The position numbers and the translations under genes are program-made. 64,000 nt of DNA from NCBI RefSeq assembly GCF_014145335.1, contig NZ_JACIVI010000001.1:1240001-1304000 (forward strand), given 5' to 3'. The stretch comes from Aquariibacter albus. Lineage in GTDB: Bacteria > Pseudomonadota > Gammaproteobacteria > Burkholderiales > Burkholderiaceae_C. This document shows positions 1 to 10,234 of this stretch, in pieces (the stretch's first letter is position 1; each line of letters begins with the position of its first letter). The notes below the pieces were generated by a model. That model searched no databases. It saw only the letters and a list, made by a program, of their open reading frames with translations, and was not told where the DNA came from.

Positions 1-3000
1 CAGCCAGATGCCCACGATGAAGGCCTGCAGCAGGGCCGCGAGGGCCACGATCACGGCCATCACCCAGGGCGCGTGGTGCAGGCGCCAACTCAGCCAGGTC
101 CAGGGGGGCAGGTCGCCCAGGGTGTAGGTCGGCGCATCGACGATGAAGGAGCGGGTCTTGCCGTCGCCGGTCAGCACCGAGACGTTGCCGAACACGCCGG
201 CCCGGGCCTCGCCGTCGAGCAGGGCGTGGGCGAGCAGGTTCCAGCCCTCGGCGTCGCGGGCGATCAGCAGCGAGGCGCTGCGCTCGCCGTGCAGCGGGGA
301 GACGATCTGCTGGATCAGGGCCTGCGGCCAGACGCCCTGCCCCAGCAGCTGGCCGAGCGCACCGGCGCCGACTTCACCGTCGACCGTCTGCCACCAGGGC
401 TGCAGGCGGGCCAGGCGGCTCCAGCTCCAGACCAGCTCCTGCTGCTGCACGCCGCCGGCGCTGCCGACGCGCAGCGGCAGGTGCTCGCCCCAGCTGGACA
501 GCAGGGGCTGGCGGCCGGGTTCGCCGAAGACGATCAGGTCCTTGTCGCCCTGGGCGGCGACCTCGGCCGGGCTGAGCACGCTCAGGCGCAGCGCGGGGTA
601 GCCGGTCTGGCCGCCCCAGTGCGCCATCAGGCCGAGGAAGAGCGAGGCCGCGCCGGGGCTGACCGTCTCGGCCATGACCACGGCCGTGCGGGCGAAATCG
701 GCCTGGCGCGCATAGGGGAAGCCGCCGTTGCCGAAGACAGCCAGGTTGGGGAGCTGGATGAAGTGCGGCACGCCGACGAGGTCCAGCTGCGAATCGGCCA
801 GCAGCGCGCCGCGCAGGGTGTCGGGCGTGGTGTCCTTGCACTCGCCCTCCTTCGCGATCTGGAAGCCGAAGTAGATGTCGAGCTTGTTGTCCTGCGGGTA
901 GAGGCGGTCGGTGGGCAGGCCGATGGTGTACTCGACGGCCTTGGACGCGGCATCCAGCGAACCGCTCAGCGGCGAGGAGCCGGCGAAGAGCTCGTTCACA
1001 TTCACCGTCAGCGCCGACTGCTTGCCCAGCGGCGTCGGGTTGTAGGTGTAGGCCAGGGTCAGGGGCGCGGACTTGCGGTTCCAGAAGAACAGGTCGGGCG
1101 GCAGCTGGAAGGGCACGTTCACATAGCCGGCGTTGCTGACCTGCAGGCGCTCCAGCTCGACCAGCTCGCCGAACTTGATCGGCCGGGTGGTGGAGGCCCA
1201 GCGCGGCGCGTCGTTCACGCCGCGCGGGGCGGGCAGGTTCAGCTCGCGGACCAGGGTCTCGTCGCCGGCCAGGCCGTGCTGGCCCAGGGCCAGGGCCTGG
1301 GCGGCGGTGCGCAGGTCCTCGCCATGCCGGCCGTAGAGCAGCAGCACCGAGCTGCCGCTGTCGCTGGGGTGATCGCGCACGAGCAGCATCGGCCCGGTGG
1401 CCTGCGGCAGGCCCATGGCCTCGGCCCAGGCGGGCAGGCCGGCGGCGCTGCTGAGCAGGGCGATGACATGGCCGCGCGGCAGGCCGGCGCCCTCGGCCAC
1501 GCGGAAGCGCGGCGTGGCATTGCGCGCGGTGGTGCCGATCCAGGAGGCGACGATGCCCGCGGCTTCCAGCACCGGTCCGCCCGGGTTGGCCGGCAGCTGC
1601 ACCTGGACCGGATCGGGCTGGCCCTGGCCCCAGCGCTGCAGGAAGGGGGCGGGCAGGCGGCGCAGGCGGTCGCTCAGGCGCAGCAGGCTGCCGTCGAGCC
1701 GCAGCAGGGTGTCGGGCAGGATCTCGGCCCACAGCGAGCTGTGCGCCGGGTCCTCGCAGGTCAGGGTGTAGTGGCCGAGCAGCTGGAAGGACAGGCTGTT
1801 GCTGCCCTTGAGCGCGTAGACGTCGAGCGGCACCTCGAACCCACGGGTTTCGAGCTTGCCGCTGGCGCCCTCGGCCGAGGCGGTGACCGAGTAGGTGGCC
1901 TGCAGTGCCCCGTTGAGGTAGACGTTGATCTGGCTGAGCTTGGCCAGCAGCGCCGGCGAATGACGCAGCTTGACGGTGAGGCTGGCGTTGCGCACCAGCT
2001 TCTCCTGCGGCACGTCGAAGTACAGCGCCTGCTGGCCGTTGACGCCGCTCAGCCGCAGGCCCTGCTTGAGGCCCATCTGCGCCAGCGTCCACTGGCCGGC
2101 AAAGCCAGGGCCGGGGGGCGGGGCCTGCTCGACGATCTCCACCGGCGCCGGGCGGCGGGCCGGGGCGGCTTCGGCGGGCTGCGGCCCGAAGGCCAGGCCG
2201 GCCAGGCCGGCGGCCAGCAGGACGGCGGCGGGGCGGGTGCTGCGCCCGCCGAAGAGGCTGGCGACCATGCCCCGGCTGCCGCGCCAGGCCAGGCGGGCCA
2301 GCAGGCCCAGGCTGGCGAGCGGACGGTCCGGCTCGCGGGATTCGCCCAGGCCGAGCCAGGCGTCGGCGCGGGTGTAGAGGAGTCGGACCACGTTCACACG
2401 CTCCGGAAGTTGCAGATCTTGGAAGGCCAGGCGCATCGGGGCCGAGGCGCCGTCGCCGGCCACCCAGCGCACGGGCAGGCGGTGGGTCTCGCCGCTCCAG
2501 TCGAGCACCAGCTCGCTGCCCTCCTCGAAGCTCAGCGGCTGCTGTGGGTCGAGGCTGCGCAGGCTGAGGCCGCCGTCGGACATGTCGAGGGTCCGGGCCG
2601 GCTGCAGGCCGCGCGGACCGCTGAGCGCGACCGGCACCGCCAGCGGCACGCGCACGTGTTCGCGCAGCTGGCGCTGCTCGCGGGCCACGGCCAGCACGGC
2701 GCCGATGATCACCATGTTGTAGACGGTCCAGAGCGCGGTCATCCAGACGGTGGCGGTCTCCTCCCCCGCGCCCAGGCCCAGGCGCACGGCCGCAGCCACC
2801 AGGCCGGCGAAGTTCAGGGCCCACAGGACCATGTAGGGCCGCGCAATGCGGCGGTCGAAGTAGGCCTTCTCGATCAGGCCGCCCTTGGCCGTGACGTTGA
2901 ACTTGCCCAGCTTGGGATTGATGAGCGCCAGCAGGGTCGGCAGCAGGATGTAGGGCGCGAGCACGGTCTCGTAGACCTCGCTCCAGAAGGAATGCCGGTG

Positions 3001-4365
3001 GCTGCCCTGGATGATGGAGTTGGTCATGTTGGCCAGCACCAGGTGGGGCAGCGAATAGGCGGCGAAGGTCAGCGCATAGGCGCTCAGCACGCGCAGGTCG
3101 AGCAGCAGGAAGGCCAGCGGGGCGGTGAGGAAAACCAGGCGCGGGATCGAGAACAGGAAGTGCGCCATCGCGTTCAGGTAGCACAGGCGCTGCCACAGGG
3201 TGAGCCCGCGGCCGAGCAGCGGGTTGTCGATGCGGAAGATCTGCGTCATGCCGCGCGCCCAGCGGATGCGCTGGCCCACATGGCTGGCCAGGTTCTCGGT
3301 GGCGAGGCCGGCGGCCTGCGGGATGTTCAGGTAGGCCGTGCGCCAGCCCAGGCGCTGGAGCTTGAGCGCGGTGTGGGCGTCCTCGGTGACGGTCTCGACC
3401 GCGATGCCGCCGATGCCTTCCAGCGCGTCGCGGCGCATCACCGCGCAGGACCCGCAGAAGAAGGTGGCATCCCAGAGGTCGTTGCCGTCCTGCACGATGC
3501 CGTAGAACAGCTCGCCCTCGTTGGGCACGACGTGGAAGAGGCCGAGGTTGCGCTCGAAGGGGTCGGGCGAATAGAAGTGGTGCGGCGTCTGCAGCAGCGC
3601 GATCTTCGGGTCGCGCAGCATCCAGCCCATGGTGACCTGCAGGAAAGAGCGGGCCGGCACGTGGTCGCAGTCGAAGATGGCGATGAACTCGCCCTTCGTC
3701 TTCGTCATCGCGTGGTTGAGGTTGCCGGCCTTGGCGTGGGTGTGCTGCTCGCGGACGATGTAGCCCGCGCCGACCCGCGCGGCGAAGGCGCGGAACTCGT
3801 CGCGCGTGCCGTCGTCGAGCACGTGGACATGCAGCTTGTCGCGCGGCCAGTCGATGTGCAGCGCGGCGATGATGGTCGGCTCCACCACCGACAGCGGTTC
3901 GTTGTAGGTGGGGATGTAGACATCGACATGCGGCCAGTCCTCGAGCGGCCGCTCGATCGGCACCGGCCTGCGGTTCAGCGGCCGGGCGGTCTGGATGTAG
4001 CCGAGGAAGAGGATGATCCAGGCGTAGACCTCGGCACCGAGCAGCGCGAAGGTGGCGAGGTAATCGACCCAGCCGTAGCGCGGGTCGTCAAAGCCCAGGG
4101 TCTCGGTGAAACGCCAGTAGGCGTAGCGCGAGGTCAGGAAGATCGACAGGCCGATCAGCACCAGCGTGGCCCAGCGCCGCCCCTGCATGCGCAGCGCGGT
4201 GATCCAGGCGAAAGCGAAGAGCAGCAGCGAGACCAGGGTCTGGCCCTGCCAGTCCAGCGGCACGGCCACCAGCGGCAGCATCACCGCCAGCACCAGCAGC
4301 AGCGTCAGGCCGAAGACAAAGCTGCTCCCCAGCCCCCGCAGGGGCTTGCGTGTGTCCAGACCCAT
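1..4365 (-). CDS. bcsA: Cellulose synthase BcsA-BcsB fusion (C-terminus beyond window)
   Basis: Polymerises UDP-glucose into cellulose and exports it through the inner membrane. One uninterrupted frame of 1455 codons covers BcsA and then BcsB. N-terminal membrane helices are followed by the GT2 domain with DDG (about residue 183), DCD (230), TED (323) and QRIRW (363). A PilZ c-di-GMP region follows with RQLR (about 563) and DMSDGG (594). A second Ala/Leu-rich signal-like segment (about 710-730) then leads into BcsB-type sequence that reaches the window edge in a C-terminal membrane helix. The start is ATG, 3 bp after the stop of the upstream gene. Fused BcsAB is known in acetic acid bacteria; most proteobacteria have two genes. 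The residue after RQLR is Glu where many PilZ motifs have Arg. Family assignment is firm; the missing C-terminus is not visible. Confidence 0.93.
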   Translation of the reverse strand, partial: MGLDTRKPLRGLGSSFVFGLTLLLVLAVMLPLVAVPLDWQGQTLVSLLLFAFAWITALRMQGRRWATLVLIGLSIFLTSRYAYWRFTETLGFDDPRYGWVDYLATFALLGAEVYAWIILFLGYIQTARPLNRRPVPIERPLEDWPHVDVYIPTYNEPLSVVEPTIIAALHIDWPRDKLHVHVLDDGTRDEFRAFAARVGAGYIVREQHTHAKAGNLNHAMTKTKGEFIAIFDCDHVPARSFLQVTMGWMLRDPKIALLQTPHHFYSPDPFERNLGLFHVVPNEGELFYGIVQDGNDLWDATFFCGSCAVMRRDALEGIGGIAVETVTEDAHTALKLQRLGWRTAYLNIPQAAGLATENLASHVGQRIRWARGMTQIFRIDNPLLGRGLTLWQRLCYLNAMAHFLFSIPRLVFLTAPLAFLLLDLRVLSAYALTFAAYSLPHLVLANMTNSIIQGSHRHSFWSEVYETVLAPYILLPTLLALINPKLGKFNVTAKGGLIEKAYFDRRIARPYMVLWALNFAGLVAAAVRLGLGAGEETATVWMTALWTVYNMVIIGAVLAVAREQRQLREHVRVPLAVPVALSGPRGLQPARTLDMSDGGLSLRSLDPQQPLSFEEGSELVLDWSGETHRLPVRWVAGDGASAPMRLAFQDLQLPERVNVVRLLYTRADAWLGLGESREPDRPLASLGLLARLAWRGSRGMVASLFGGRSTRPAAVLLAAGLAGLAFGPQPAEAAPARRPAPVEIVEQAPPPGPGFAGQWTLAQMGLKQGLRLSGVNGQQALYFDVPQEKLVRNASLTVKLRHSPALLAKLSQINVYLNGALQATYSVTASAEGASGKLETRGFEVPLDVYALKGSNSLSFQLLGHYTLTCEDPAHSSLWAEILPDTLLRLDGSLLRLSDRLRRLPAPFLQRWGQGQPDPVQVQLPANPGGPVLEAAGIVASWIGTTARNATPRFRVAEGAGLPRGHVIALLSSAAGLPAWAEAMGLPQATGPMLLVRDHPSDSGSSVLLLYGRHGEDLRTAAQALALGQHGLAGDETLVRELNLPAPRGVNDAPRWASTTRPIKFGELVELERLQVSNAGYVNVPFQLPPDLFFWNRKSAPLTLAYTYNPTPLGKQSALTVNVNELFAGSSPLSGSLDAASKAVEYTIGLPTDRLYPQDNKLDIYFGFQIAKEGECKDTTPDTLRGALLADSQLDLVGVPHFIQLPNLAVFGNGGFPYARQADFARTAVVMAETVSPGAASLFLGLMAHWGGQTGYPALRLSVLSPAEVAAQGDKDLIVFGEPGRQPLLSSWGEHLPLRVGSAGGVQQQELVWSWSRLARLQPWWQTVDGEVGAGALGQLLGQGVWPQALIQQIVSPLHGERSASLLIARDAEGWNLLAHALLDGEARAGVFGNVSVLTGDGKTRSFIVDAPTYTLGDLPPWTWLSWRLHHAPWVMAVIVALAALLQAFIVGIWL

Positions 4366-4368
4366 GGT

Positions 4369-5700
4369 TCAGGCTTGGTGCAGACGCTGCAGGGCGGCAA
4401 GCGCGCAGCTGGCGTAGAGCGCCTGGAAGCCGGCGCCGCGGAACAGCTCGGTGCTGAAGGGCTCGCCCTTCAGCATGCTGGCCGCCAGGCCGGGGTCGCG
4501 CATCACCGGCAAGGGCGCCAGCTGCGGACCCAGCAGCTCGCGCAGCGAGGCCTCGACCTGGCAGTGCACGGCGTCCTGCGGATCGAAGGTGTTCAGCACG
4601 AAGAGCGCCTGGCCCGGCTCGCTCTCCAGCACCCGCAGCATGGCCTCGGCTGCACGCAGCGCGAAGGCGTCGGGCCGCAGGGGGATGACGTTCAGGTCGG
4701 CATCGGCCAGGGAGCGCCGCCACAGCTCGTGGTGGCCCGAGGGCAGGTCGCAGATCATGAAGGCCTGGCCCGTCAGGCCGGCGAAGAGCTCGCGGCACTG
4801 GGGTTCGCAGCGCTCGATCAGCGAAACCGGCCAGACCCCGTGGCCCGGAATGTCCAGCGTCGACGGGCAGAGCAGGCCGACCGCGCGGGGGCTGCCCTCC
4901 CGGCCCAGCACCAGGGCGTCGGCACCCGGCACCACGCGGGCCTGGGGGAAGAACAGGCTGGCTTCGGCCGTGCCCTTCAGGTCCAGGATCCGCGGAGCCC
5001 AGCCAGCCTGCGCAAGCTGGGCGGCCAGACCGGTGGCCAGGGTGCTGACCCCCGCGCCCCCCTGGATCGAATGGAAGACCACGCGCGGCGTGCGCTCGGG
5101 CTGGCTGCGCCCGGTCGGCGGCAGGGCGGGCCGCAGGTCGAGGTTGACGGCGCCGAGGCCCGGCAGTTCGAAGAGCGCACCCGGCGGCGGGGTCAGCGAC
5201 ACGCTCGGGCCCTCGACCGAGGCAGCGCCTGGCAGGGTGCTGGAGGTGAAGGTCGACAGGCTCTCGTCCCGCACGGTGCCGCGCGGCGAAGCCTCCACCG
5301 AAGGCGCCGGCGTGGCGCCGGCCGCTGCGCGGGCAAGCGGACTGGGGCCGTCCGCCGCCGGCAGCGTTTCGGCCGCCGCAGCGTCCAGGATGTCGCCGAA
5401 CGCCGCAGCGGGCAGGCTCGGCAGCGTGGCGACGGACTCCGGCAACGCCGAGCCGGTGGGGGCGGCCTGGGGCAGGGTTTCGGACGGCCCGTCTCCCGCT
5501 GCACTCGGGAAACCCGGGTCGGACACCGAAAGGGCTTCCGCACGCTCGACAGGCAGGGTCGGCCGCGCAAACCCCTTGGGCGGGCGATTCGTTTCCCCGA
5601 GCGGCCGGGGTGAAAAGTGCTGATACGACTCGATGCCGCCCAGGCCCAGCCGCGAGAAAAGGGACGACACGTCCGGGCTGATCCCCGCCTTCTGACCCAT
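4369..5700 (-). CDS. BcsP/BcsQ-like cellulose biosynthesis protein (two parts fused)
   Basis: Likely helps assemble or localise the cellulose synthase at the inner membrane. The 443-aa product starts with a short segment (DVSSLFSRLGLGGIESYQHF, residues 10-29) resembling BcsP/BcsR N-termini. A Pro/Thr/Ala-rich linker to about residue 200 follows, then a MinD/ParA-type ATPase domain with P-loop HSIQGGAGVSTLA (about 210-222). The P-loop Lys is absent (GAGVST), as in E. coli BcsQ, which also lacks it. The start at 5700 was chosen over upstream in-frame codons because AAGGAG lies 9 nt before it. It is followed directly by bcsAB, so the two form an operon. Confidence 0.85.
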   Translation of the reverse strand: MGQKAGISPDVSSLFSRLGLGGIESYQHFSPRPLGETNRPPKGFARPTLPVERAEALSVSDPGFPSAAGDGPSETLPQAAPTGSALPESVATLPSLPAAAFGDILDAAAAETLPAADGPSPLARAAAGATPAPSVEASPRGTVRDESLSTFTSSTLPGAASVEGPSVSLTPPPGALFELPGLGAVNLDLRPALPPTGRSQPERTPRVVFHSIQGGAGVSTLATGLAAQLAQAGWAPRILDLKGTAEASLFFPQARVVPGADALVLGREGSPRAVGLLCPSTLDIPGHGVWPVSLIERCEPQCRELFAGLTGQAFMICDLPSGHHELWRRSLADADLNVIPLRPDAFALRAAEAMLRVLESEPGQALFVLNTFDPQDAVHCQVEASLRELLGPQLAPLPVMRDPGLAASMLKGEPFSTELFRGAGFQALYASCALAALQRLHQA

Positions 5701-6370
5701 GAACTCCGACTCCTTCTGATTCCGGTGCCCCAGGGGGACCGCCCAACGCCCTGGCCCCCCTGCGTACCGCCGGAGGCGGTCGCCAAGGATTCGCAAGCGA
5801 TTCAAACCATTTGTCCAACGCATCCCGAACCTTCAGGCGGAGTCCGGCCGCCGCGACATGCGCAGCAGCCAGGCGAAGCAAGCGAGGGGACGCGGACCAC
5901 AGCGGAACGTCAATGTTCCGTCAGCCTAATGCAATGATAGGCGCAGTTACAAGTTGTCTGAAGGAAAGCTTAAGCTTGACGTGGTGGGAAAGCTTCAGAA
6001 GCCCGCCCCCCCCGACCTCAGGGGCTGGACGAGGGCCCGGCGCGGGCCGGGATGATCGCGATTCGGCTTGCCCGGCCGGCCGCCGTGCGGCCCGGTCTGG
6101 GCCCATGCCGGGGGACAGCGGAGAAGAAGCCGCGCTTCATGACCTCGCAATTCCGACATGCGATTATGCGATTGCGAATTCACGATGCCGCCGCGCGTCA
6201 AAGCCGCGGCTTCTCCGGGACGATCCCATTTTTTTGGAAAGAAACTCAAGACCAGGCCCCGTCCGGCGCCCAGCCCAAGCGCGCCGACTATGCTTGATGG
6301 AATTGATTGCAGGGCCTGCGCCCACCTTTTCAATGCATGACCGAATTTGCCCCTGGTGCATAGTCAGGGC
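5701..6370. other. Intergenic region between divergent bcs operon and regulator gene
   Basis: No convincing gene is visible on either strand. The region must hold the leftward bcs promoter and the rightward promoter of the regulator gene. A minus-strand TATCAT hexamer with a weak TTCAGA element about 17 bp upstream lies near 5935-5965, but this is only suggestive. The AT-rich stretch around 5925-6000 is the least GC-rich part. Confidence 0.4.
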
Positions 6371-7069
6371 ATGTCGCCGCACAAGCTCATCAAGCGACTC
6401 GTCGAAGATGCAGGCGGCGCCCTGCCCGTGGCCAAGGCCATGGGCATCCCGGGCTTCCAGCCGACCTTGCACAAGATCTGCAACGGCCGTGTGCGCAGCC
6501 CCTCGCACGAGACCGCGCGCCGCATCGCGGACCACTTCGGCCTGGACGTGCTGGCCGTCTACGACGAAGCGATTGCCGCCGCAGAGTGGGCCCGCCGCTA
6601 TGGCGATCTCCCTGCGGGCGTCCCCGCGCCCGGCCCTCTGTCGCGCCGGGATGAACTGCTCGCATCCGCTCGACGCGGTCGCTCGCCAGGGGTCCCTCAA
6701 GAGACCCCGGATCCTGCGCTGCTGCCCGAGGCTTTCAACCGCCCCGTCCAGATGACCCGGGAGACGCTGATGACCGACCCAGGGAGGGGTCCATCCACGT
6801 TCAAGACCGTGCTGGAAGACGATGCGCTGGCGCCTGAGCGGCCGGCGGGAACCGTGATGGTCTGGGACCGCGCGCAGCCGCCCAAGCCGGGCCGGCCGGT
6901 TCTCGTCAAGGATGCCCACGGACGTTTTCACGCACGCCTCTACCGCGAGGGCAAAACCCCGGAGAGCTGGTTCGGCAGCCCCCGCGATCCGGCCTATGCC
7001 GAATTCGGCAGCGAGGACGGCGCGGTGATTTATGCGAGCGCCTGCTGGGCTTTGATCGCCGAATCTTGA
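6371..7069 (+). CDS. Phage-repressor-like HTH regulator with S24-type fold
   Basis: Predicted DNA-binding regulator of 232 aa. The N-terminal ~60 residues form a Cro/CI-like helix-turn-helix region (LPVAKAMGIPGFQPTLHKI). The C-terminal half resembles the LexA/CI S24 domain (DDALAPERPAGTVMVWDRA). The position normally held by the catalytic Ser of such repressors is Ala, so self-cleavage is unlikely. ATG at 6371 is preferred over a TTG at 6347. It lies outside the prophage borders, divergent from the cellulose operon, and may be a domesticated prophage repressor. It resembles the prophage repressor at 42366 in architecture and shares the DDALAP motif. Target genes are unknown. Confidence 0.7.
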   Translation: MSPHKLIKRLVEDAGGALPVAKAMGIPGFQPTLHKICNGRVRSPSHETARRIADHFGLDVLAVYDEAIAAAEWARRYGDLPAGVPAPGPLSRRDELLASARRGRSPGVPQETPDPALLPEAFNRPVQMTRETLMTDPGRGPSTFKTVLEDDALAPERPAGTVMVWDRAQPPKPGRPVLVKDAHGRFHARLYREGKTPESWFGSPRDPAYAEFGSEDGAVIYASACWALIAES

Positions 7070-7452
7070 TACTCCCCGGACCCGGGTTTCCCGAAGATTC
7101 TTTCGGGTTTCCGGCTGGGTCACTCGGATGGACTGGCGGCGTGCGGAACCAGGACTTCGGGGCCCGAATCCTCAGGAATATTTCCCGGGTTTCGCGCACT
7201 CGAACGATCCCGGCGACCGCTTCGACCCCCACGAATCGAGGGGCTCCTCGGGGCGAGACCCCACCAGGCCGTGCGGGGCCTCTGGCCTTGCACCGCATCC
7301 GCGTCAGCTTCCCGTCATGAATTTCGCAGCCGAGCGGCTGCCGGGGGCCGCCCGCGCGGCCGGAGCGCATGAGCTTCTGCGGGAGTCGCGCTTGGCCCGG
7401 CGCCGGGGCGCCGCCTAGCCTGCGGGCCTCCTCACCTTCCCGAGAGGCTCAC
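7070..7452. other. Intergenic region upstream of peroxiredoxin gene
   Basis: No gene is supported here; the short open frames lack recognisable protein features. A 6-bp inverted repeat, CCCGAA/TTCGGG with a 6-nt loop, lies at 7090-7107 just after the regulator gene and may be a weak terminator without a T-run. The peroxiredoxin promoter should lie here. Confidence 0.4.
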
Positions 7453-8094
7453 ATGCCCACGCTCCGCATCGGCGATCTCGCCCCCGACTTCGAACAGGCC
7501 TCCAGCATCGGCCCGATCCGCTTCCACGACTGGCTCGGCACGCACTGGGGCGTGCTGTATTCGCACCCGGCCGACTTCACGCCGGTCTGCACCACCGAGC
7601 TGGGCCGCACCGCGCAGCTCAAGGACGCCTTCGCGCAACGCCGGGTCAAGGTCCTCGCCCTGTCGGTCGACCCGGTCGACGCGCACCTGAAGTGGATCGA
7701 GGACATCAATCGCACCCAGCACACCACGGTCGACTTCCCGATCCTGGCCGATGCCGACCGCAAGGTCAGCACGCTCTACGACCTGATCCATCCGAACGCC
7801 AGCACCACGGCGACCGTGCGCTCGGTCTTCTTCATCGACCCGGCCAAGAAGATCCGCGCGACGATCACCTACCCCGCCAGCACCGGCCGCAACTTCGCCG
7901 AGATCCTGCGGGTGCTCGATTCGCTGCAGCTCACCGACCAGCACAGCGTGGCCACCCCGGCCGACTGGCAGGACGGCCAGCGGGTGGTGATCCTGCCCTC
8001 GCTGCAGGACCCCGAGCTGATCGCGCAGAAGTTTCCGCAGGGCCACGAGGCGGTCACGCCCTACCTGCGTCTGACCCCGCAACCGGGGCGCTGA
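7453..8094 (+). CDS. 1-Cys peroxiredoxin (Prx6/LsfA type)
   Basis: Reduces hydrogen peroxide and organic hydroperoxides in the cytoplasm. The 213-aa protein has the peroxidatic motif DFTPVCTTEL with Cys46. No second cysteine is present anywhere in the sequence, matching the 1-Cys Prx6 subfamily. The C-terminal extension (PADWQDGQRVVILPSL) is also typical of Prx6. ATG at 7453 follows GAGAGG by 5 nt. A GC-rich hairpin follows the stop codon. It is probably transcribed alone and induced by oxidative stress, though no OxyR site was identified. Confidence 0.93.
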   Translation: MPTLRIGDLAPDFEQASSIGPIRFHDWLGTHWGVLYSHPADFTPVCTTELGRTAQLKDAFAQRRVKVLALSVDPVDAHLKWIEDINRTQHTTVDFPILADADRKVSTLYDLIHPNASTTATVRSVFFIDPAKKIRATITYPASTGRNFAEILRVLDSLQLTDQHSVATPADWQDGQRVVILPSLQDPELIAQKFPQGHEAVTPYLRLTPQPGR

Positions 8095-8102
8095 AGCCGG
8101 CG

Positions 8103-8126
8103 GCCCCGGGCTGCTGCGCCCGGGGC
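8103..8126 (+). terminator. GC-rich hairpin after peroxiredoxin gene
   Basis: A perfect 9-bp inverted repeat, GCCCCGGGC/GCCCGGGGC with a 6-nt loop, starts 8 nt after the peroxiredoxin stop. No T-run follows, so termination strength is uncertain. Confidence 0.5.
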
Positions 8127-8205
8127 AGCGCGAAGGCCCGTGCGGAGCCGGCACTGCTGGCGATGCAGCAGCCCGGCCGTGGCCCCAGCATTCAGAGAGC
8201 CTCCC

Positions 8206-8829
<624 letters not shown>

Positions 8830-8981
8830 GAGGGTGTGAACGAAGCCGCCTTGCCCGCTCAGGTCGTCCGGGGCGGGGGGCGGCGGCTTGCGCCGATCGC
8901 GCAGATCGATGTGCAAAAGCCTTGGTTCCGCCGGCCGGGGGCCGCGGGCACAGTGCGCGGCTCCCCAGGAGAACCCCGCCG

Positions 8982-10178
8982 ATGTCCACCCCCCTGCCCC
9001 CGCCCCGCCCGTCCGAGGCCGACGGCCTGAACCCGGTGCTCGAAGACCTGCTGAGCCGCTGGGCCGCCACCGCGGTCGCCCGGGACCAGCAGGGGGGCCA
9101 TGCCGCCGAGGAGCGCGCCGCGCTGCGCGCCAGCGGCCTGCTGGACCTGACCCGACCGAGCGCCTTCGGGGGCCAGGGCGTCTCGTGGACCGGCTTCTAC
9201 CGCGTGCTCGCCCGCATGGCCGAGGTGGACAGCGCGCTGGCCCACCTCTTCGCCTTCCACCACCTGCAGCTGGCGACGGTGCGCATCTACGGCACCCCGG
9301 CCCAGCAGGCCGCGCTGCTGCGCGATCCGCCCGGCCGCACGCGCTTCTGGGGCAATGCCCTCAACCCGCTGGACCGTCGCACGGTGGCGCGCCGCGAAGG
9401 CAGCGGCTGGGTGCTCGACGGCAGCAAGCGCTACTGCTCCGGCTCGGTCGGGGCGGACTGGCTGATCGTCTCCGGCTGGCAGACCGAGCCCGAGGGCCTG
9501 CTGATCGCGGCGCTGCCGGCCACCCGCGCCGGCGTGCATGTGCAGGAGGACTGGGATGCCTTCGGCCAGAAGCAGACCGACAGCGGCTCGATCCGCTTCG
9601 AAGGCGTGTGGGTCGCGCCGGACGAGGTGCTGGTGGCGCCCGGTGCGCCGCTGAGCGACTGGCAGACGCTGCGTGCGCTGATCTCGCAGCTGATCCTCAC
9701 CCACCTCTACCTGGGCCTGGCCCGCGGCGCGCTGGCCGAGGGCCGCCGCTACCTGCGCGAACAGGCCCGCCCCTGGTTCAGCGCCGGGGTGGCGCAGGCC
9801 ATCGACGACCCGATCGTCCAGCACCGCCACGGCGAGCTGCACCTGAAGCTGCGGGCGGCCGAGGCCGTCGCCGCCGAAGCCGTGACCGCGCTGGAGGCGG
9901 CCTGGGCGCAGGGCGAAGCCCTCGATGCCGCCGGCCGCGGAGCCGTGGCCGTGGCCACCGCCGAGGCCAAGGTGCTGGCCCACCGGGCCAGCGTCGAGAT
10001 CGCCAGCCAGATCTTCGAGCTCACCGGGGCCGGCGCCACCTCGCGCCGCCTGGGCCTGGACCGCTACTGGCGCAACGCCCGCGTCCACACCCTGCACGAC
10101 CCGATCGACCAGAAGCTGCGCGACCTCGGGCGTCATTCGCTCGCGTCGCGCTGGCCCGAACCCACGCCCTACGGCTGA
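8982..10178 (+). CDS. SfnB/DszC-family acyl-CoA dehydrogenase-fold flavoprotein
   Basis: The 398-aa product has the acyl-CoA dehydrogenase fold. An N-terminal helical domain (GLLDLTRPSAFGGQG), a beta domain (RFWGNALNP, WVLDGSKRYCSG) and a C-terminal four-helix domain ending FELTGAGATSRRLGLDRYWR are all visible. This pattern is typical of flavin-dependent monooxygenases of sulfur metabolism (SfnB, DszC) rather than beta-oxidation enzymes. The substrate cannot be inferred. ATG at 8982 follows AGGAGA. No pathway partner gene is adjacent; the next gene is a broken sulfatase on the opposite strand, loosely consistent with organosulfur metabolism. Confidence 0.8.
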   Translation: MSTPLPPPRPSEADGLNPVLEDLLSRWAATAVARDQQGGHAAEERAALRASGLLDLTRPSAFGGQGVSWTGFYRVLARMAEVDSALAHLFAFHHLQLATVRIYGTPAQQAALLRDPPGRTRFWGNALNPLDRRTVARREGSGWVLDGSKRYCSGSVGADWLIVSGWQTEPEGLLIAALPATRAGVHVQEDWDAFGQKQTDSGSIRFEGVWVAPDEVLVAPGAPLSDWQTLRALISQLILTHLYLGLARGALAEGRRYLREQARPWFSAGVAQAIDDPIVQHRHGELHLKLRAAEAVAAEAVTALEAAWAQGEALDAAGRGAVAVATAEAKVLAHRASVEIASQIFELTGAGATSRRLGLDRYWRNARVHTLHDPIDQKLRDLGRHSLASRWPEPTPYG

Positions 10179-10234
10179 TCCCCCGCCCTTCGACCCCCTC
10201 CAGGAAACCCACGCCATGCAAGGCCGCCACCGGC

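Noticed and set aside
374..3196. 940-codon minus-strand frame inside bcsAB
   Set aside because: Out of phase with the clear GT2 and BcsB motifs; Pro/Arg/Ala-rich shadow.
73..5613. Very long plus-strand open frame (1846 codons) antisense to the bcs genes
   Set aside because: It is in register with the minus-strand cellulose synthase codons; its composition is Arg/Gln/Ala-rich without domains, a typical GC-rich shadow.
7128..7418. Short plus-strand frame before the peroxiredoxin gene
   Set aside because: No recognisable features and no ribosome-binding site; extends past the better peroxiredoxin leader.
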